Below the pieces are notes generated by a model. The model ran no database searches. It saw only the letters and a list, made by a program, of their open reading frames with translations, and had not been told where the DNA came from. This document shows positions 8,201 through 16,900 of a DNA stretch of 64,000 bases, piece after piece (within the stretch, counting starts at the first letter, position 1; the number at the start of each line of letters is the position of its first letter). The DNA lies in the NCBI GenBank assembly GCA_002320285.1, contig DCKE01000023.1, positions 54,880-118,879 of the forward strand, read 5' to 3'. The DNA is from Flavobacteriaceae bacterium UBA1682 (lineage in GTDB: Bacteria > Bacteroidota > Bacteroidia > Flavobacteriales > Flavobacteriaceae). A program made the translations under genes and the position numbers.

Positions 8201-10547
8201 TAGCTTCTACATCTTTCACGTCTAAATTGGTGGGTTGCACACAGGCTACCTCTTCTATTCGAATATTATCCAGATACAAATAAGTAATAGAAGCAGGGGT
8301 GTTCACCCTCCACGCTATATTAACAGCTCCTTGGAGACCACCTATAAACAGCACGTCTTCTTCCCAAGTTGCACTTTTATGTACCTTAGAAGTCAGTGTA
8401 GTTGTAAAATTTTTAACATCTATACCATTCTGAGATACAAGCACCTCAAAACTATTATTATAAGAAGCATTAGTTCTAAAATAGTAACTCAATTTATAGA
8501 TTTTTGTCGAATCCATTTCAAAGGTCGGTGACACCAAATAATCATCATGTGGCGCTGCGGATGAAGACCCATAAAAATACATTGAATGCGTACCTTCTTG
8601 ATTTGTAGTTGTAGTAGTCCAAGTACTACTATCCTTATTGTTATTTATAATTGTCCAACACGCAGTATTATTGTTTGTTGTATTAAAACCTTCAAAAAAT
8701 GGGATGGAAAATGATTTACACAAGGTTGTAAAATCTATTGGTCCTACCCAAATACTATTTCCTCCACCGTTACAAGTAGTACGCGCGTAAAACTCATATT
8801 TAGTGTTACCGTCTAGAGCAGCCCCAGTGATATCTTTAGTAACGATATTGTCTTTTGAAGTGGTTGCAGTTCCTCCCGTTGTCGGTTTAGGCCCGCCCGC
8901 CTTTTGAACATAGTATTCAAAATTGGTAGCACCAAAGGCGTCTGTCCAAGAAATGGTCGCTTTATCAGACCCAATGTTTTTCACGCTTAAATCCATAGGC
9001 TCAGGACAACCCAAAACTTCTTCTACCGATACGTCATCAATATATATATAGGTATAAATACTTGATGAAGTCGCATGCCATGCCAAATTGATATCGGCGT
9101 TTACTCCATCAATGATCACATATGCCTCTTTCCAAGTTGTAGTCGCTTCGTACTTCGCTTTGGCAACAACATTCTGAGTGAATTTATTTACATTATCCGA
9201 ACCGGTAGTCGACATCTTTACTTCAAACTCGTAATCATACGAAGCTGTCGTAGTCGTTCTGTATTTGTATTTTAATCTATATTGCTTTCCAGCAACAAAT
9301 TTAATTGGCGGTGAAATTACCCAATCATCGTGCGGTATTTTAGCCGCTGTGGAGGCACCATAAAAATACATAGAATGAGTACCCTCGTAATTTACTGTAC
9401 TCGTTTTCCATATATTATTGCCCGTTGGCCCGGTAGAGTCTCCATTGGAGTCAACTATTTTCCAACATCCTAGAGATGCTGAATCCGAATTAAAGCCTTC
9501 CCAAAATGGAGTCTGAACAACACCGCAAGCAGTTTTAAGAACAGGAGCCGCAATCCAAGTTCCTTTTTCTCCTGTACTACAAACCGTACGTATCCATATA
9601 TAATACGATTTTGAGGCACTCAAGTTGGTAAACGTATACGTAGTCACGTTATTAACTAAAATTCCCACATCCGTTTTTTTAGGAGCGGTATTCGTATCGG
9701 ATACATAAATCTCAAAACTCGGGGAAGTCACCCCTGTAGGTGCAACCCAATTAAGTGTTGCTCCAGTAGTTGTTGGGCTAACGACCGTTATCGTTTTCGG
9801 GGCTTCACAATTTATTTTTACAAATTCGACATTATCTACAGCAGCTGGTGGCATATAGAAACCACTACTGTCATTCCCCCATTGGAAAATGATTTTTATT
9901 TTTTTACCAGCAAAACTACTGAGGTCCAGATTAAAGATACTGGTTTTAAAAGTATCTTGTAAATTTAACTTATCGTTTAGCAAGAGTCCGCCTGAATTAG
10001 CCGCTGTCATTTTAACATTAACCGCAGGTGTAAAAGTCGACGGTACAATCCAAACAGCCAAGTGATCCCAAAGAGTTGAAATTCCTTCACCTTTAGCACG
10101 CCAATCAAAGCTTAAAATATACTCTTTAGAACCTGTAGGAATATCAATAATTTCACTAATAGCATGTGAAACTGCTATCGCACCTGAATAGGTATTGGAA
10201 ACGCCATTATCATCAGAAATATACATGGATTTGGTTCCGCCGTTATTTACTGCCGAACCAATATACCAAGCATTATTTGTTGCGTTGACAAAAGTCCATT
10301 TAGTCGTTGTACCTTCAAAATTATCTTCAAAGACAACATTGGGATCAGCTAGAGCTTTGCCCATCATTTGCAGACCATTCAGATCAAAATACGGTTGTAA
10401 ATACAACTGCGGAGCGTAGGATTTGATTTGCCAATCAAATGCGCTCTTATTGCTATCCATACCTCTATTGTCCGCGTAAGTCGAATTGCCAAAGAAAATC
10501 AGCACAAAAACAATAAAAGTATAAAAAAAGTTAGTAATTTTTTTCAT
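2283..10547 (-). CDS. Giant T9SS type B cargo adhesin, 2754 aa (array member 1)
   Basis: This is the longest paralogue. A signal peptide (about 1-25, cleaved after TYA) is followed by the array motif DWQIKSYAPQLYLQPYF near residue 38 and an extra N-terminal domain (about 70-247: DNFEG, WYIG, SMYISDDNG, FDWRA, PPAAVDNV) with its own Fn3. Then come six J+Fn3 units (about 342-1915; CWKIVDSNGD, CWTIINNNKD, CWAVLDINKD, CWTIVDANGD, CWTIIDGNAD, CWSVIDANAD). Next are a PPC-like domain (about 1915-2075), a choice-of-anchor-L domain of the FASNSY/LFAAWL allele (about 2075-2340), an Ig-like segment, three Cys modules, and the CHU_C sorting domain (last 83 residues). It is inferred to be a surface adhesin secreted by T9SS. 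It is the only array member with an intact PorP/SprF gene directly behind it. The start is fixed by the signal peptide and a TATATTTG box 29 bases upstream. Confidence 0.93.
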   Translation of the reverse strand: MKKITNFFYTFIVFVLIFFGNSTYADNRGMDSNKSAFDWQIKSYAPQLYLQPYFDLNGLQMMGKALADPNVVFEDNFEGTTTKWTFVNATNNAWYIGSAVNNGGTKSMYISDDNGVSNTYSGAIAVSHAISEIIDIPTGSKEYILSFDWRAKGEGISTLWDHLAVWIVPSTFTPAVNVKMTAANSGGLLLNDKLNLQDTFKTSIFNLDLSSFAGKKIKIIFQWGNDSSGFYMPPAAVDNVEFVKINCEAPKTITVVSPTTTGATLNWVAPTGVTSPSFEIYVSDTNTAPKKTDVGILVNNVTTYTFTNLSASKSYYIWIRTVCSTGEKGTWIAAPVLKTACGVVQTPFWEGFNSDSASLGCWKIVDSNGDSTGPTGNNIWKTSTVNYEGTHSMYFYGASTAAKIPHDDWVISPPIKFVAGKQYRLKYKYRTTTTASYDYEFEVKMSTTGSDNVNKFTQNVVAKAKYEATTTWKEAYVIIDGVNADINLAWHATSSSIYTYIYIDDVSVEEVLGCPEPMDLSVKNIGSDKATISWTDAFGATNFEYYVQKAGGPKPTTGGTATTSKDNIVTKDITGAALDGNTKYEFYARTTCNGGGNSIWVGPIDFTTLCKSFSIPFFEGFNTTNNNTACWTIINNNKDSSTWTTTTTNQEGTHSMYFYGSSSAAPHDDYLVSPTFEMDSTKIYKLSYYFRTNASYNNSFEVLVSQNGIDVKNFTTTLTSKVHKSATWEEDVLFIGGLQGAVNIAWRVNTPASITYLYLDNIRIEEVACVQPTNLDVKDVEANAATLIWEDLFNKSWEYVIQPKGDGDPVGAGTVSTKPEATVTKTSKGANLQGNTEYEFYVRSKCAGSKMSDWSGPFVFKTACNILTLPYLEGFEAASKTKSCWAVLDINKDGTSTSNMWSEYSGASYAQEGTMSMRFYGTGTGKVHDDWLISPAINMVATDIYELSYYYRTNASYVNEFDVSLSVNGVDPVEFKKLLVAKEGYKNGAYEKKTVYITNVVGKAYIGWHVTALATSYIYLDQISIKKVDCIGPEDPKVTKVDSGSVTFEWEDKINSNWEYFIQPAGGALPVGSGSLSKTKIVTTGKTSGSGGVNLLPNTEYEYYLRSSCGVGKNSEWIGPFKFKTLCATQALPFWEGFNKNSTTWPCWTIVDANGDSTSATSNLWHLNTPAFEGDQAARFYGSAVTANLPHNDWLISPTFSFNATKIYRLKYNYRTSSTTSYNYEFAVLLSKTGTELSKFTEVVVPKQNYEPSNDWKQQTTFITAVGGNVNLSWHATSSTQYSYIHIDNVFVEEVTCPEPLNLGAKDEKDSSATILWDDKFGSNWEYVVQKAGGVIPIATTTGTATKTKETVVAVDKDGKTLEQNTEYEFYVRTDCGNGDFSDWSGPYKFRTACGVFNTPFKEGFDTSDQSLICWTIIDGNADATSPTGTGIWKTSTIKFEGTHSMYFTGAKDKAPHNDWLISPRIKFDAGKSYRLKYKYRTAVGTANINEFEVMLSNTGIAPANFTHTVVAKAEYVGSADWVEEYVFIQGVSGVVNIGWHVTSATTAVNLYIDSVVVEEVKGCIEPLPSVIDSKDYASDKATIFWDDKSGAKNWEYFVQEEGGKYPSKNGTPTAKKENIVTNVTSGATLKPNTDYEYYVRTICSTGGYSIWQGPFYFTTTCGVDTAPYWEGFNLSDKTYRCWSVIDANADATGTSTTNRWAMVTTAAGVFEGTHSMYFYGTSGKTHDDWLISPPITLDGGMYVLKYHYKATTTNSNNLQVLLSTAGIDPKNFTTQVVASRTNNNGNFVEEVAFINGIKGNVNLAWHVPSVGITNLYVDNITLKKVENCPEPYYVKLSNETSSSIDVSWSQDGGITSWEVVVMDYKDDVTGTVLKTVPVTGAPNTTITGLPSGKGYTIYVRAKCSDNNSTTSDWSTAIDGFTLVGSNNNCSGAIVVPVNKGIDCSKSVSATFSGALASTIAEPTCASTTVARKDIWFEFTATDVSHLFKILDWVSPSGNVYGTVTGSLYNLPCSAIGNTAVECFNLTTTLSSRMFNNLIPGNKYYIRLAIVGSTAATYRDIFKVCINTPSYLEVSPSGTKYTPEELVKDVLVVSNCDLVSNVHYQIGDGSLATKSINTLGSFTKNGTEFPFEEGIVLSTSEVQFVPGPFTTTAKGNNPHRWVGDKDLNDAINDTGGNPEFDGRMRVTQLEFDFFSIKDSIKFDYLFASNSYISGCTYTCRNGSLFAAWLIDTTTGEGRNLAKIKGTNTPIALNTIWDTSKAGGTCQSSNPDLFWNQYERAGQSPAGEAPINFAGSTVGMSSETVYVVPGRTYHIKLAVMDFCTTASHSSAVFFGAASFDLGNLDLGADLLVENGNALCNGESRTINSGLASEDVTIRWFKDDVLLPGEDKPDLVVSESGTYKVVAKYDAIDCDVMGEVKVEIFPPINTVVGAPKAFEICRNSLAPIKVDLTTVEDYMFRISDRKIYNVTYHQELADAESGTNPIDPMYELVTNGEDRKVFILVEDTRTGCKEVFELPFKVLKGELPVAREDVTICATYTLPALEANQFYYTEAAAQGIQYQPGDVLTEVKTHKIYILQKNDDAGCYEEISYKVSITAAVRADVFEDVELECHLHTLVPLSEHNKYFTQSGGKGIELAAGSQVLYAQTIYVYASSEDGLCTDESSFKVSYLDCPIQKGISPNGDGKNDRFDLKEHGVTSMMIYNRYGAEVFAFQGEYTDQWYGQDKSGKSLPDGTYYYVVIAHGKTRTGWVQINK

Positions 10548-10575
10548 ACCTAATAATATTTGGTTAGTTAATCAC

Positions 10576-10583
10576 CAAATATA
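10576..10583 (-). promoter_or_regulatory. Putative -7 box of adhesin 1
   Basis: The reverse complement reads TATATTTG, 29 bases before the ATG. A TTTG lies 15 bases further upstream (10599-10602), closer than the usual spacing. The leader after the box contains TTAACTAACCAAAT and ATTATTAG, also seen before other array members. Confidence 0.6.
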
Positions 10584-10785
10584 TAATTTTTATCAAAGCA
10601 AACATATATTTTATGTTAATATTTACTTCGCCATATTGTTTAAAACCTAACAAAAACATTGTAAAAGGATAAAAATATTAACAAATAGCAACAAATAACT
10701 TCATAAAATCAAATTATTATCAATAAATAATCCGGTAAAGAATTCTCTACTTTGCCTAAATGACCGTTAAAAAAATCTATAAAAA

Positions 10786-10821
10786 CAAAAAGCAGTAGTA
10801 AACTTTCGTACACTACTGCTT
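10786..10821 (-). terminator. Terminator behind PorP/SprF remnant
   Basis: AGCAGTAGT (10791-10799) pairs with ACTACTGCT (10813-10821), and the minus strand continues in a T-rich stretch. The stem core matches the terminator behind the intact PorP/SprF gene (1197-1222), so it was probably inherited with the lost gene. Confidence 0.8.
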
Positions 10822-10869
10822 AATGGCAAAATTATTATTGAAAACTATCTTATAGATCTTTTGCTACTT

Positions 10870-10925
10870 TTAAAAATATCTTGAAGAGCTTAAAACTCTC
10901 TTTGAAAAACAGACTCATACAATCG
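10870..10925 (-). pseudogene. 3' remnant of a PorP/SprF gene
   Basis: On the minus strand, 10911-10870 reads CFSKRVLSSSRYF-stop, against YFSKRVSSSPRYF-stop at the end of the intact PorP/SprF protein. Upstream of that, nucleotide similarity continues for about a dozen bases (TTGTATGAG against TTATACGAT) across a one-base deletion, and then ends. Order and spacing match the intact locus: giant gene, hairpin, PorP/SprF, terminator. Everything but the last roughly 20 codons has been deleted. The match is short, but the reading frame, stop position, flanking terminator and location agree. Confidence 0.75.
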
Positions 10926-10942
10926 TTTTCCATAACATTTAA

Positions 10943-10968
10943 GCGGATTCGCAAATTTGCGAACCCGC
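10943..10968 (-). other. Strong hairpin after adhesin 2 stop codon
   Basis: A 13-bp stem (GCGGATTCGCAAA with TTTGCGAACCCGC, no loop spacer) starts 8 bases past the stop codon of the gene at 10976. In minus-strand RNA all pairs form, one as G-U; in plus-strand RNA that pair is A-C. No T run follows, so it is a weak terminator at best and sits where the adhesin 1/PorP hairpin sits in the intact pair. Confidence 0.6.
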
Positions 10969-10975
10969 AATTTTT

Positions 10976-13900
10976 CTATTTATTGATTTGAACCCATCCA
11001 GTTTTGGTTTTACCATGTGCAATAACTACATAATAGTAAGTCCCGTCAGGAAGTGATTTACCGCCTTTATCTTGCCCATACCACTGATCGGTATAAGCAC
11101 CTTGGAAAGCAAACACTTCAGCACCATAGCGGTTGTAAATTACGATACTGTTGACCCCGTGTTGCGATAGGTCAAAACGATCGTTTTTACCGTCGCCGTT
11201 CGGTGAAATACCCTTTTGAATCGGACAGTCTTTATAACTCACTTTAAAACTGCTTTCATCAATACACAATCCATCATCAGACGCCGCGTATACATAAACA
11301 GTTTGCGCATGTGGAATTAAACTTCCCACAGCCAACTCGATACCTTGACCACCTGCTTGAGTGAAGTATTTATTGTGAGCAGATAATGCAGCCAATGGAT
11401 GTAAAGCACATTCCAATTCGACATCGGCAAAAACATCGGCTGTAACAGCTGCTGTAACGGTTACTTTAAACGAAATCTCTTCGAAACAGCCACCACCATT
11501 GTCTTGTAAAACATAAATGGTGTGTTCTTTAGCTTCTGTCAAGACATCACCTGCTTGATATTCTATACCTTTAGCAGCAGATTCTGTATAATAGTGTTGA
11601 TCCGTTTCTAAAGCCGGCAACGTATAAGTTGCACAAACCTTCACATTTTCGCGCGCAACTGGAATTACTCCCGCCGTAGCTTTCAACGTCCATTCAAAGA
11701 TTTCAGAACAACCGGTCCTTACATCTTCTACATATATATAAATCAACACATTAACACCCAAAGTTTCGACAGCGTATTTTGTCGGATCTGCAATAGAAGC
11801 AATCCCCTCTTCGGCATCTTCTTTGGTTTTATAATAGATCATTTTATAATTAACTGCATCGACCTTAGCCAACATATCCGCTTCCACTTCAGTCAAATCT
11901 AAAATTAATGGAGCGACCACTTTTCGACATACATCCAATGTTTTCGGCTGAGCGACCACTGCAGAAATTGCCGGATAAATCTCGACTTTTAACGTTCCAG
12001 TCACATCACAATTAATAGAGCCATATCTACCTACCACTTTATACTCACCAGTTTCAACAACCTCTAAATCTGGCGTATTAGCACCTGCAATTAGTACATC
12101 ATCTTTATACCATTTAATCGTAATATCCTCAGTACCCAATCCAGATTTAATTATTCTAGACTCGCCACTACACAGTGCATTACCATTTTCAACCAACATA
12201 TCTGCTCCCAAATCCAAATTCCCTAAGTCAAAACTTCCTGCATTAAAGAATACCGCAGAGGAGTGCGCAACCGTTGCACAGAAATCAATTACTGCGAGTT
12301 TGATATGGTATGTTCTTCCCGGTACTACATGTACTGTTTCTGACTGCATAGCTTTTGTCAATCCGACAAAATCAACATAAGCCTTTGTACGGTCGTCAAC
12401 CCCATCGGCATAATGTTTCCAATACAACTCTGGATTTGAACTATCACATTTACCCGTTTTCTTTGAATCCATGATCGTATTTAAAGCAATTGGAGTATCT
12501 GTTCCCTTAATTTTAGCAAGATTTTGTCCTTCCCCCGTAGTGGTATCGACCAACCAAGCTGCAAATAAAGCCCCAGCTGCACAGCCCACAGCAGTACAAT
12601 CAGAATGATAACTATTAGATGCAAATAAGTATTCAAATTTAATCGAATCTTTAATCGAGAAGAAATCAAATTCTAATTGTGTCACCCTTTTATTGGTTGA
12701 ACCCGGAGGTCCACCACCCGCATCGTTAATCGCGTCGTTAATATCCTTATCTCCTACCCATCGTTGACTGTTATTCCCTCTATTGTCAAAAGAAGAGGCC
12801 TGAGCCGGTCCTTCAACAAATTGAATCTCATTGGTTGATAGAACGATACCTTCTTTAAACGGGAAATCCGTTCCGCCTTGATTAAAGTAACCTACTGTAT
12901 TATAGGCCATAGCAGCAGGGCCACCATCACCATTTTGATACCTAACATTAGTTACCAACTCACAATTAGAGTTAATCAAAACCTTTTTCACCAATTCATC
13001 CATAGTATATTTATCTCCACTAGGACTTACTTTTAAGAACGACGGTGAAGTGATACATAAATCAAAAATCTCATTTACCGTAGTTGAAACACTAGCTAAT
13101 CGCAAATAATATTTTTGTCCAGGTACCAAGCCTTTAAACAATTTTACCGGATTTGTACCGATCAAATTAAAACATTCAACTGCCGTGTTTGTAATTGAAG
13201 CACAAGGCTGATTATACAATGCTGCATTGATCGTTGTTAAAGTCGCATTGGAAAGACTTACCCAATTCTTCAGTTGCAACATATGAGAATCCGTAGTAGC
13301 CGTAAATTCATACCACACATCTGTCTTTTTAGTCGTCGTTCCACAGCTCGGCTCAACTATACTTGAAAGACTCATTCCAATAAATGATCCTGACACCACT
13401 TTTTCACAGTCATCGCCTTTATTTACAGGAATTGTTACAGCACCACTACAATCGTTATTGGCTCCAACTTTGGTTCCCGAATTTACTGCTGTTGAGGAAT
13501 CACTATTCGTTTTACCATCAACACATTTGGCTTTGACATAAATGGTATAACCCTTACCGGAATCCAATCCAGTTATAGTAGCCTTAGGGGTACCATTTAC
13601 TGTTAGAGATTTTACTGGAGTAGCCGTATCATCTTCACCATAATTTACCACAATAACTTCCCATGATGTTATCCCGCCATCTTGCTTCCACTCGACATCA
13701 ATACTGCTAGATGTTTGACCAGTCACCTTAACATAATACGGTTCCGGGCAATTTTCCACTTTCTTTATAGAGATATTATCCAAATATAAATAAGCGTAGT
13801 TGGTATCTTGTGACTTAATATGCCATCCGATATTCACATCCCCTTTTACATTATTAATGAACACGACTTCTTCAACATAGTTACCAATACGCGGGTTTTT

Positions 13901-16900
13901 AGACGGCGACACTGTTTTGGTAAACTTACTAATATCTATACCTTGTGTAGACAGCAGCACTTCAAAGTCATTATTATATGAGGTGGTGGTGGTGGTTTTA
14001 TAATGATATTTCAACACATACATACCTCCATCCATAGTAACCGTAGGTGAAATCAACCAGTCACTGTATGGATCTTTATTAGCATCATACAAATAAAAGT
14101 ACATCGCTTGATTTCCTTCATAGGTACTAGTTGTTGTTCTCCAGGTAGTTCCCGGTGGAATTATCGATCCCTTTTTATCAACAATAGTCCAACATCTGGT
14201 CGTCTTAGAATTGGTATTAAAACCTTCCCAGAATGGCGCAGCATAAATATCACAGCCCGTCACAAATACAAAAGGACCTCTCCATATACTATATCCTCCC
14301 GTACCACAAACCGTACGTACATAGAATTCATAGTCTGTGTTCGGCATTAAAGCCTTACCGGATTGCTCTTGAGTTACCGGATTGTCTTTTTTATTGGTTA
14401 CCGTTCCATTAGTGGTCGGAACACCTTTACCTTTCTCTTGAACGTGATATTCCCAACTCGTAGCACCAAAAGCATCTTCCCACGTAAGGCTAACTTTTTT
14501 TGCTTCGATATCTTTAACCGTAGGTTTTAGCGGTTCTGGGCATCCTGTTACTTCTTCTATAAAAACATTATCCACATACAAATAAGTCCCTGTAGTTTCT
14601 GAGGTTACATGCCACCCAATATTTACTTCCCCGACAGCAGCAGTAATATAAACATACTCTTCTTTCCAGTCAGAACTCGGATCGTATTTCTTTTTAGGAA
14701 CTACTACCTTGGTGAATTTCTTGGTATCTACACCAGAATTGGACAATAATACTTCAAATTCATAATCATAAGAAGTAGTTGTTGATACTTTATAATGATA
14801 CTTTAAACGATAGGTTTTGTTTGCGTCAAATTTAATTTTTGGCGATATCAACCAATCGTTATGAGGCATTTTTGTTTTTTCAGTCTGATAACCATAAAAA
14901 TACATCATTTGGCTACCTTCATATTGTCCGTAATTATAAGGACGCCAGATATTACTACCCGTTGGTGAGGTAGAATCATTATTTTCATCTATTATAGTCC
15001 AACATCCTAAGGTCTTAGAATCGGCATTAAAACCTTCCCAGAAAGGTGTTGCAAACACACCACAAGCGGTTTTAAATAAAAACGGCCCATTCCAGATACT
15101 GAATTCTCCATTTCCACATACTGTACGCACATAATATTCGTATTCCGTATTGGCTGTAAAAGCCTTGCCGGATTGATCTTGGTTTACTATATTTTCTTTT
15201 TTATTTGTAGCTACACCATTGCCTGTAGGTGCTTTTCCTCCCGGAGCTTGTATAACATATTCCCAGTCTTTGCCAAAAGCATCGGTCCACTCAATAGTAG
15301 CACTCGTTTCCTTTTCGTCTTTACTATTCAGATTCATCGGTTCCGGACAGCCAACAACTTCCTCAAGGAAAATATTATCCAAATACATATAGGTATAGCT
15401 CTTATCGGTAGTTACTCGCCAAGCAAGGTTCACATTACCGTTAATACCGCCAATAATTGCTTTATCCTCTGCCCAATCGGAGCTACTATGTCCTTTCTTA
15501 GTTATCAGGGTAGTTGTGAAATCGGCAATAGCAGTTCCTTTAGTTGAAAGACGTACCTCAAAATCATTCTTATAAGAAGTTGTTGTTTTATAATGATACT
15601 TTAAACGGTAGAATTTCGTCGCATCGAGTTTAAAAGTCGGAGAAATTAACCAATCATCATTTTTAGTGGTATTTGACCCTCCATAAAAATACATGCCACG
15701 ATCACCTTCAAACATGCCATAGTTGTACATATACCAGATGTTACTACTAGGTGAGGATGAGTCTTTATTGTTATCGATGATTGTCCAGCAATCAGCGGTT
15801 TTTGAGGTGGTATTAAAACCCTCCCAAAATGGAATGTTCGAAATATCACAAGGGGTTCTAAATTTTAAAGGACCAACCCACGAACTGTTTTTACCCGGTG
15901 AACATGTTCCCCTAACAAAAAATTCATATTCGGTGTTGGGTTGTAAATTTACCCCACCCGTTCCGGATGTTTTGGTAAAACTCGCTGAAGGTGTCTTGGC
16001 TACACTACCACTACCTACTGGAGCAGCACCTGCACCTGCAGGTTGTACAAAATATTCCCAGCTCGTACTGTTCGGGTCTGTCCAAGATACCGTTGCCTTA
16101 TCTTTCTCCAATGCACTTACAACCAAGTTATCTTGTGGCGCCATACAATCGATTTTCTCGATAGAAACAGCATCGATGTACAAGTAAGCATAACCTTTCG
16201 CAAGCATATGCCAGGCAATATTTACATCTCCAATTATATCCTTGACATATAATACTTTTTTAACATAATTACTCGCATTGCGCTTGGCTTTTGGTTCGAC
16301 AATTGTTGTAAAACTAGTCGGATTTGTTCCGTTTTTTGACAATACAACCTCGAATTCATTATCATAAGAACTTGAAGTTTTATAATAATACGTAATTGCA
16401 TAAATTTCACCATTCATTTTTATAGTAGGTGAAATCAACCAATCGTCGTGTGTCGTAGTAGAAGTTGATCCATAGAAGTACATGGCTCGGTCTCCTTCAT
16501 AAGGAGTCGTTGCGTATTGTTTGAAGATATTATTCCCGTTTGGTGAGGTTGCATCCTTATTGGCATCTAAAATTGTCCAACAGTTAAAGGTTGTCGATTT
16601 GGTATTGAAGCCTTCTGTAAATGGAACGGGAATTGGATCACAAGCAGTATTAAATTTAAAAGGCCCAGACCACTCCCCAAATTTGCCATCAGCACACTTA
16701 GATCTTACATAGAAATCATAAGTAGTATTCTGTACTAAATTTTTATTGGTGTGGTCAACCGTAATGGTCGCTTCTGCTTTAGAAATCGCTGTACCAGCAC
16801 CCACAGGACCTGTACCATCTGTTTCCTCTACATAATATTCCCATGAACCGGCCACGGGATCTTTCCAAGTGATCGTGACTTTATCCGTTTTCACATCTTT

